A stretch of 5,629 nucleotides of DNA, taken from positions 1 to 5,629 of the forward strand of contig JBJEQH010000240.1 of NCBI GenBank assembly GCA_051881655.1, read 5' to 3'. Under the pieces are notes generated by a model, which was not told the DNA's origin, did no database searches, and saw only the letters and a list, made by a program, of their open reading frames with translations. The stretch is from Heritagella sp051881655. Its GTDB lineage: Bacteria; Bacillota; Clostridia; Oscillospirales; Acutalibacteraceae. Within the stretch, counting starts at the first letter, position 1, and each line of letters opens with the position of its first letter. Both the position numbers and the translations under genes were made by a program. Below are positions 1 to 3,907 of the stretch, piece after piece.

Positions 1-96
1 ATCTCGGTGCGCAATCGTGACACCAACCAGACGGTGACGATGACTCTGGATGACTTCATCGCCCAGGTGACAAAAGAAACGGCAGAGCGGATCTGA
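1..96 (+). CDS. thrS: C-terminal end of probable threonyl-tRNA synthetase (partial)
   Basis: Only the last 31 codons and the TGA stop are present; the gene enters from the left edge in frame 1. The peptide begins ISVRNRD, has MTLDDFIAQV in the middle and ends ETAERI. This resembles the extreme C-terminus of bacterial threonyl-tRNA synthetase, where the anticodon-binding domain closes with a V-R-x-R strand, a short turn and a 'M-x-L-D-x-F-I' helix. The full enzyme charges tRNA-Thr with threonine in the cytoplasm. The call rests on this short tail only, so another protein with a similar tail cannot be excluded. A terminator hairpin follows 22 bases after the stop, consistent with the end of a transcription unit. 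Confidence 0.6.
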   Translation: MSVRNRDTNQTVTMTLDDFIAQVTKETAERI

Positions 97-118
97 TTCT
101 GCCGGAAAAACGGAGAAC

Positions 119-150
119 GGGCGGATACCGGACGGTATCCGCCTTCTTAA
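119..150 (+). terminator. Rho-independent terminator after the thrS-like gene
   Basis: A 10-bp perfect inverted repeat (arms 120-129 and 134-143, GGCGGATACC / GGTATCCGCC) with a four-base loop follows the stop codon by 22 bases. A G-T pair at 119/144 can extend it. The tract after the stem (TTCTTAAAA) is only moderately T-rich, so termination may be partial. That matters because no clear promoter is visible for the lipoprotein gene that follows. Confidence 0.7.
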
Positions 151-177
151 AAAATTTATAGAAAAAAGAGGCGAATC

Positions 178-1236
178 GTGATGAGAAAAAGAGTATCGGC
201 TGTGTTGGTGGCATTTTGCCTGCTGGTTTGTATGCTGGCGGCGGGCTGCAGTTCCGGCGGGAATTCCCAGAATAGCCCTGCAGGAGTTTGGAAGGTGACC
301 AGCCTGCAGGGAGAGGGCAAGGATGATACCGGAAACAGCGGGTATCTGACCCTGGAAATGACCCTGAACACGGATGGAACGATGACGATTACCGGCAACG
401 GGGTGGTAAACAGCGGTACCTGGAAACTGGAAAACGGGCAGATTACGTTGTCGGTTGAGGGAGTAGGCAATGAAGTACTGACCTACGACGGGCAGCAGAT
501 CATTGCCAATCTGAACGGCAGCCTGCAGGGAGTGTTCACCCGCCAGGGAGATCTGTCCGATCAGGGCGGCACACAGCAGCCCGGCACGGTCATCGATAAC
601 GGCCCCACAGGCGTTTGGACTACGGCCGGCGGACTGGACGGCGGAAAAGTTCTGAGCCGTGAGGAGGCTATTGAGGCCTTCGGCGTGGATATGACCATCA
701 CCCTGTATGAGGATGGAACGGCTGTGATCATCGGTTTGACCGGCAGCAACACGCAGACGCTGAATGGTACCTGGACCATCACCGGCACCCAGGTGGAGAT
801 TACCGCCAATGGGTCTACGGAACATGGCACGCTGGAAAACGGACGCCTCTCTCTGACAAGTGGCGGCGAGACCATCTATTTTGAAAAAAGCGCTGCGGCG
901 CCCCAGAATCAGAACACCTCCGCAGATTCGTCGGACTATGTCGGTTCGTGGCAGCTGGAAAGCTGTATAATGGGCGGAAAATCCTATACCCGTGAGCAGC
1001 TGCTGGCAGAAGAGGGATTTGACATGCAGATTACGCTGCTGTCTGGCGGATCGGCCATTATTACCGGACTGTCCGATGGAGAAACCCAGTATCTGGAGGG
1101 AACCTGGACGGCAAGTGCCGGCGGTGTGACCATTACAGCGGACGACAGCCCGGTAAGCGGCTCGCTGCAGAACGGAAAGCTGGTTCTTGCTGATGGCGAT
1201 GCATCGGATTATTCCTATACCTTTGCCCGGCAGTAA
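178..1236 (+). CDS. Secreted lipoprotein with three tandem lipocalin-like domains
   Basis: The product (352 residues counting from GTG 178) starts with basic residues, a hydrophobic stretch (about 8-20) and the lipobox LAAGC with the lipidated Cys at 24. It should be exported and anchored to the outer face of the membrane. ATG 181, one codon downstream, is an equally good start: AGAGG at 167-171 lies 9 bases before it and 6 before the GTG. The mature part has three repeats of about 90 residues, at roughly 36-123, 145-238 and 256-351. Each opens with G-V/S-W, has a central [S/N/E]-G-T-W (GTW at 80, 197 and 308), and alternates short beta-strand-like segments with N-G turns. This is the pattern of small lipocalin-like beta-barrel domains in clostridial and Bacteroides lipoproteins. 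Polar linkers rich in Q, G, N and S separate the domains. Repeats 2 and 3 are closest to each other. Ligand and role are unknown. No convincing own promoter is seen; read-through from the upstream gene is possible. Confidence 0.88.
   Translation: MMRKRVSAVLVAFCLLVCMLAAGCSSGGNSQNSPAGVWKVTSLQGEGKDDTGNSGYLTLEMTLNTDGTMTITGNGVVNSGTWKLENGQITLSVEGVGNEVLTYDGQQIIANLNGSLQGVFTRQGDLSDQGGTQQPGTVIDNGPTGVWTTAGGLDGGKVLSREEAIEAFGVDMTITLYEDGTAVIIGLTGSNTQTLNGTWTITGTQVEITANGSTEHGTLENGRLSLTSGGETIYFEKSAAAPQNQNTSADSSDYVGSWQLESCIMGGKSYTREQLLAEEGFDMQITLLSGGSAIITGLSDGETQYLEGTWTASAGGVTITADDSPVSGSLQNGKLVLADGDASDYSYTFARQ
283..1230 (+). repeat. Three diverged coding repeats of the lipocalin-like domain
   Basis: The repeat units are at about 283-546, 610-891 and 943-1230. 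They are visible at protein level, with shared G-x-W start, T-L-x-x-D/G-G-x-A/M strand-turn and G-T-W core. At DNA level they are well diverged, so the duplications are old. Units 2 and 3 also share a 'GGK..(S/T)REE/Q' segment followed by 'G-V/F-D-M-x-I-T-L', which unit 1 lacks. This suggests that one of them arose from the other by a later duplication. Confidence 0.75.
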
Positions 1237-1247
1237 AGGAAAGGGGA

Positions 1248-1275
1248 CTGCAAAAATTTTTTTGGCAGGTTTTTC
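1248..1275 (+). terminator. Weak terminator-like element after the lipoprotein gene
   Basis: Twelve bases after the lipoprotein stop, CTGC (1248-1251) can pair with GCAG (1265-1268) around an A5/T7 run, and TTTTT (1270-1274) follows. The stem is short, A-T rich in its upper part and has an unpaired G, so it is a weak candidate. It is the only terminator-like structure between this gene and the next promoter. Confidence 0.3.
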
Positions 1276-1317
1276 TGTGAAAATTTACAAAAAGGGCTGG
1301 TGAAAGATCCGCCAGTC

Positions 1318-1326
1318 TGGTATAAT
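1318..1326 (+). promoter_or_regulatory. Extended -10 promoter for the 51-residue protein
   Basis: TGGTATAAT matches the extended -10 consensus TGnTATAAT exactly. The -35 region at 17-bp spacing (1298-1303, TGGTGA) is poor, which is normal for extended -10 promoters. Transcription would start near 1333 and leave a leader of about 60 bases before the ATG at 1392. Confidence 0.65.
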
Positions 1327-1391
1327 AAGAAAGAGACGGGTTTTTTACAGGCTCGTGCATATTTTCTTCACGGAAAGAGGGCAGTTGAAGG

Positions 1392-1547
1392 ATGCAGATC
1401 TCAGAAGAGCTGGATAAGGTGACCGGGAAAACAGGCGCGTGGAACATCGCCCTGGGGATTATCTCGATTGTCGGTGGAATTGCCACCGGTGTGCTTCTCC
1501 TGGTGCACGGCGGAAAGCTGCTGCATGAGAGAAGAAATATCTATTGA
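1392..1547 (+). CDS. Small single-span membrane protein, 51 residues, unknown function
   Basis: ATG at 1392 opens a frame of 51 codons ending in TGA at 1545. The peptide starts MQISEELDKVTGKTGAWN, followed by a hydrophobic segment at about residues 18-38 (IALGIISIVGGIATGVLLLV). It closes with a basic tail (K42, H45, R47, R48). AGAGGG at 1376-1381 is a plausible ribosome site 10 bases before the ATG. The gene sits between an exact extended -10 promoter and a strong terminator, so it looks like a complete monocistronic unit rather than a chance frame. The acidic N-terminus, glycine-rich span (G27xxxxGG at 22 and 28-29) and basic C-terminus predict a C-terminus-in topology. No family is recognised. 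Roles such as a small regulatory subunit are possible but unsupported. Confidence 0.7.
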   Translation: MQISEELDKVTGKTGAWNIALGIISIVGGIATGVLLLVHGGKLLHERRNIY

Positions 1548-1572
1548 TGTTAATGCGGCGATAATTTATCGG

Positions 1573-1613
1573 AAAAAGCAGCGTCCTTAACGTGGGGGCG
1601 CTGCTTTTTCTTG
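1573..1613 (+). terminator. Rho-independent terminator of the 51-residue gene
   Basis: The arms 1573-1583 (AAAAAGCAGCG) and 1599-1609 (CGCTGCTTTTT) pair perfectly. A T-G and two C-G pairs extend the stem to 1586/1596, leaving a 9-base loop. The T-run is within the descending arm and continues as TTTTTCTT. The A-tract on the other side means the hairpin could also stop transcription from the - strand, but no - strand gene is seen nearby. Confidence 0.88.
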
Positions 1614-1732
1614 TGCCTCCTATCGTCTCCGGTTTCTTCCCGCACAGGGGCGGCAGGAAAAGCCAGGGATCCGGGCTGAAGAAAACAGGGGTGAAAACCG
1701 GAAAAAATTACTGGACAGGGCGCGGGAAATCA
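1614..1732. other. Intergenic stretch with no recognised feature
   Basis: Between the terminator and the next promoter there is about 120 bases of DNA in which I see no gene, RNA or convincing hairpin. Confidence 0.5.
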
Positions 1733-1761
1733 TTGATTTTTGTGTGATTTTCCTGTATGAT
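1733..1761 (+). promoter_or_regulatory. Sigma-A type promoter of the tailed membrane protein gene
   Basis: The -35 TTGATT (1733-1738) and -10 TATGAT (1756-1761) are separated by 17 bp, and TG immediately precedes the -10. The start point would be near 1768, giving a short leader of about 26 bases. The -10 region and the end of the leader closely match those of the kinase gene at 3870-3910. Confidence 0.75.
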
Positions 1762-1793
1762 AACGGATAGAACATCCTTGAGGAGGGGTTTGT

Positions 1794-2681
1794 ATGTATT
1801 ATGAGTACACCGAGTACGGCAACTTGACCGAGAGCCAGATTCTCAGCATTATGCTTCCGGTCATCCTGGTTACAATGGCGATTTCCTTGGTTCTTTATAT
1901 TTTTGAGAGCCTGGGGTTCTACACCATGGCCAAGCGCCGGGGGATCCACCATCCGGGGCTCGCGTGGGTTCCTATCGGCCGGGATTGGCTGATAGGCTCG
2001 CTGGCCGATCAGTACGCCCAGCACGAGGGCCAGAAGAAGAGTTACCGCAAGGTACTGCCGGTACTGGATGCCTGTATTGTTATCGTGATGGGAATTGCGC
2101 TGGGACTCATCGTTAGTTTTATGATTCGTATTGAGTTGAATGATCCGGTTTTGATGAGCCAGGCGATGATGGCCGGCAGCGCGGATGCGTTCATGATGCA
2201 GATAATGGGACCCTCTATTGCGCTGTTGATGGTGGGGTATATTCTGGCCATTATTTACATCGTCTTTTTCTACATCGCCCTCTATAAAATCTACAAATCG
2301 GCCCGTCCGCAGAGCGCAACGGTCTTTACGGTGCTCAGCATCCTGATCGGTGTCACCGCGCCGTTCTTTGTGTATGCCTGCCGGAACGACGACCTCGGCT
2401 TTGTGCAGCCCGTGTATTACGGTGGTTACGGTATGCCCTACGGCGGTCAGGGCTATCCGCCCCAGCAGGGATATCCCTCTGCGGGCAATCCCTATCAGGG
2501 CCAGAATTATACCCAGCCCTATGGGACGCAGCCGCCCTATGGAACCCAGCAGCCCCCGTACGGCGGATATCAGCCGCCCCAGGCGCCGTATACTCCGCCG
2601 CAGCAGGCGGCCCCCTATACGCCGCCCACGCAGCCGCAGGATTCGTACAACGATCCGTATAACGATAACGGGACCCACTAA
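1794..2681 (+). CDS. Four-span membrane protein with Tyr/Pro/Gln/Gly-rich C-terminal tail
   Basis: The product has 295 residues. The ATG is preceded by AGGAGGGG (1781-1788) at good spacing. Hydrophobic spans lie at about 16-43, 87-112, 139-165 and 174-195. The loop between spans 1 and 2 is basic (AKRRGIHH near 46-53, KKSYRK at 81-86) and holds a LAWVPIGRDWLIGSLADQY motif seen in uncharacterised clostridial membrane proteins. The loop between spans 3 and 4 is also basic (YKIYKSAR). By the positive-inside rule both loops are cytoplasmic, so the N-terminus and the tail from about 198 should face outward. The tail (about 205-283) is low-complexity, with PYG, QPPYG, QGYP and PYTPP units, and contains no Lys or Arg. 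The function is unknown. Tails of this kind are thought of as disordered interaction regions, here possibly in the cell wall. Promoter and terminator flank it as a single-gene unit. Confidence 0.85.
   Translation: MYYEYTEYGNLTESQILSIMLPVILVTMAISLVLYIFESLGFYTMAKRRGIHHPGLAWVPIGRDWLIGSLADQYAQHEGQKKSYRKVLPVLDACIVIVMGIALGLIVSFMIRIELNDPVLMSQAMMAGSADAFMMQIMGPSIALLMVGYILAIIYIVFFYIALYKIYKSARPQSATVFTVLSILIGVTAPFFVYACRNDDLGFVQPVYYGGYGMPYGGQGYPPQQGYPSAGNPYQGQNYTQPYGTQPPYGTQQPPYGGYQPPQAPYTPPQQAAPYTPPTQPQDSYNDPYNDNGTH
2406..2642 (+). repeat. Low-complexity Tyr/Pro/Gln/Gly coding tract
   Basis: These codons encode imperfect short repeats, for example QPYGTQPPYGTQQPPYG (about residues 241-257) and APYTPPQQAAPYTPP (264-278). 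The matching DNA is C-rich with repeated CCCTATGG/CCGTATAC-type words. Both TAT and TAC are used for Tyr, so this is not a recent microsatellite-like expansion. The composition also keeps other frames open, creating long spurious reading frames on both strands. Confidence 0.8.
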
Positions 2682-2705
2682 AGCCGGCTGCCGCAGATGA
2701 CAACG

Positions 2706-2745
2706 AAGGGCCCGGTCCTCCCATCGGGAGGACCGGGCCTTTTTC
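2706..2745 (+). terminator. Strong Rho-independent terminator between the membrane protein and the reductase
   Basis: A perfect 14-bp GC-rich stem (arms 2709-2722 and 2726-2739) with a three-base loop is extended by G-T and A-T pairs at its base. It is followed by CCTTTTTC. It lies 25 bases after the stop at 2681 and only about 20 bases before the start codon of the reductase. It should therefore block transcription coming from the membrane protein gene. Confidence 0.92.
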
Positions 2746-2748
2746 AGT

Positions 2749-2756
2749 AAAGGAGG
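2749..2756 (+). promoter_or_regulatory. Strong ribosome binding site of the reductase
   Basis: AAAGGAGG is a near-perfect Shine-Dalgarno sequence 8 bases before ATG 2765, which fixes that start over the in-frame ATG at codon 3. CCTTT at 2738-2742, at the end of the terminator stem, could pair with AAAGG at 2749-2753, but only when the terminator base is open. Confidence 0.85.
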
Positions 2757-2764
2757 AGACAAGG

Positions 2765-3802
2765 ATGAAAATGGTACGGTTGGGCAAAACCGGACTGCAG
2801 GTTTCCTATATGGGGTTTGGGGGGATTCCCATTCAGCGCACCACCCCGCAGGAGACAAAAGAACTGTTTGCGGCCCTGCTGGCGCAGGGAGTCAACTATG
2901 TGGACACGGCCCGGGCCTATACGGTCAGCGAGGAGTGGATCGGCCGGGCGATCGAGGGAATGCGGGACCGGTTTGTTCTGGCGACCAAATCGAAGAATAC
3001 GACGGCCCCGGGGATGGCGGCGGATATTGAAACCAGCCTGAAAAATCTGCGCACCGATTACATTGATCTGTATCAGGTACACAATCCCTCGGAAAAGGAT
3101 CTGGATACCATAACGGCCCCCGGCGGGGCGCTGGAAGCGCTGCTGCAGGCAAAAGAAGAGGGGAAAATCGGCCATATCGGACTGACCGCCCATTCACTGA
3201 AGGTATTCGAAAGGGCGCTGGAGCTATTTTGGGTCGAGACCATCATGTTCCCCTATAATCTGGTGGAAACACAGGGGGAAGCGCTGATTCACCGCTGCCG
3301 GGAGAAGGATATCGGTTTTATTGCCATGAAACCGCTGGCCGGCGGGGCACTGGGCGCAGCGCCGGGCGGCAGCGGGGAAATGGATGACAGTGCTTTGGCC
3401 CTTCGGTTTATCGCGCAGAACCCGGACGTCACCGTGGTGATCCCCGGGGTGTACTGCGCCGGGGAGGTGGAGAAAAATGCCGCCGCTCTGCAGGATCCCC
3501 GTCCTCTCCGGGAAGAGGAGCAGCAGCGCATTGAAGCGGTGCGGGACCGGCTGGGCAATCATTTCTGCCGCCGGTGCAACTACTGCGCACCCTGTACGAA
3601 GGGGATCAGTATTCCCAATGTGTTCCTGTTCGAGGGGTATCTGACCCGTTACGGGCTGGAACAGTGGGCCCGCGAGCGGTATGCCTCCCTGCCGGTGAAG
3701 GCGGGGGCCTGCATCCAGTGCGGTGCCTGCGAGCCGCGGTGCCCGTACCAACTGCCCATCCGGCAGATGATGCGCGCAGCTGCGGAGAAATTCGGCGAAT
3801 AA
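2765..3802 (+). CDS. Aldo/keto reductase with C-terminal double [4Fe-4S] ferredoxin-like domain
   Basis: The product has 345 residues, a usual length for iron-sulfur aldo/keto reductases. The N-terminal part (about 1-265) is an AKR TIM barrel: RLGKTGLQVSYMGFGG at the start, NYVDTARAY, VLATKS, DYIDLYQVHN, GKIGHIGLTAHS, and GFIAMKPLAGG. The catalytic tetrad is complete: Asp47, Tyr52, Lys75 and His106. The C-terminal part (about 266-345) carries two cysteine sets. C268, C271, C274 and C277 are followed by KGISIP, and C316, C319, C322 and C326-P form the canonical CxxCxxCxxxCP. Each could bind one [4Fe-4S] cluster. The family takes electrons from NAD(P)H or possibly via ferredoxin to reduce carbonyl compounds in the cytoplasm of anaerobes; the substrate cannot be told from sequence. 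It has a strong ribosome site but no visible promoter of its own after the preceding terminator. Annotation as an oxidoreductase is secure. Confidence 0.95.
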   Translation: MKMVRLGKTGLQVSYMGFGGIPIQRTTPQETKELFAALLAQGVNYVDTARAYTVSEEWIGRAIEGMRDRFVLATKSKNTTAPGMAADIETSLKNLRTDYIDLYQVHNPSEKDLDTITAPGGALEALLQAKEEGKIGHIGLTAHSLKVFERALELFWVETIMFPYNLVETQGEALIHRCREKDIGFIAMKPLAGGALGAAPGGSGEMDDSALALRFIAQNPDVTVVIPGVYCAGEVEKNAAALQDPRPLREEEQQRIEAVRDRLGNHFCRRCNYCAPCTKGISIPNVFLFEGYLTRYGLEQWARERYASLPVKAGACIQCGACEPRCPYQLPIRQMMRAAAEKFGE

Positions 3803-3825
3803 CGCCGAGAAAACAGCGAAAACAG

Positions 3826-3868
3826 GCGGCCTTGCGGGGGATACCTTGACAAGGCTGCCGCTTTTTCT
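3826..3868 (+). terminator. Bulged terminator hairpin after the reductase, overlapping the kinase promoter
   Basis: GCGGC (3826-3830) pairs with GCCGC (3857-3861), and CTTG (3831-3834) pairs with CAAG (3850-3853), leaving GCT unpaired on the right side. A loop of about 15 bases closes it, and TTTTTCT follows directly. It lies 23 bases after the reductase stop. The descending arm contains the end of the TTGACA -35 box of the kinase promoter. Confidence 0.7.
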
Positions 3869-3875
3869 GTATGAT
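3846..3875 (+). promoter_or_regulatory. Sigma-A type promoter of the kinase gene
   Basis: A perfect -35 TTGACA (3846-3851) and a -10 TATGAT (3870-3875) are 18 bp apart, with TG just before the -10. The start point would be near 3882, leaving a leader of about 26 bases. TAAAAT at 3875-3880 is an alternative -10 but is too far from the -35 (23 bp). Confidence 0.75.
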
Positions 3876-3907
3876 AAAATACGTACAAGAGAAAGGGGGG
3901 AGTTTGT

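Noticed and set aside
157..162. TATAGA as a -10 box for the lipoprotein gene
   Set aside because: The start point would fall near 169, inside or after the ribosome site, and the -35 position lies within the terminator stem without any match to TTGACA.
1284..1289. TTTACA as the -35 of the promoter at 1321
   Set aside because: The spacer would be 31 bp. The promoter is better explained as an extended -10 element.
2350..2700. 116-codon + strand frame overlapping the tailed membrane protein
   Set aside because: It is the +1 shifted reading of the Pro/Gln/Tyr tract and gives a Pro/Arg-rich string typical of a shadow frame. It has no ribosome site.
1620..2858. 412-codon open frame on the - strand
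   Set aside because: It runs antisense through a promoter, the tailed membrane protein and a strong + strand terminator. Its translation is Arg/His/Gly-rich with no recognisable domain. It stays open because of the C-rich, repetitive tail and GC-biased codons of the real gene.
3574..3849. 91-codon + strand frame overlapping the end of the reductase
   Set aside because: The reductase frame carries two conserved cysteine cluster motifs over the same bases. This frame has none and lacks a ribosome site.
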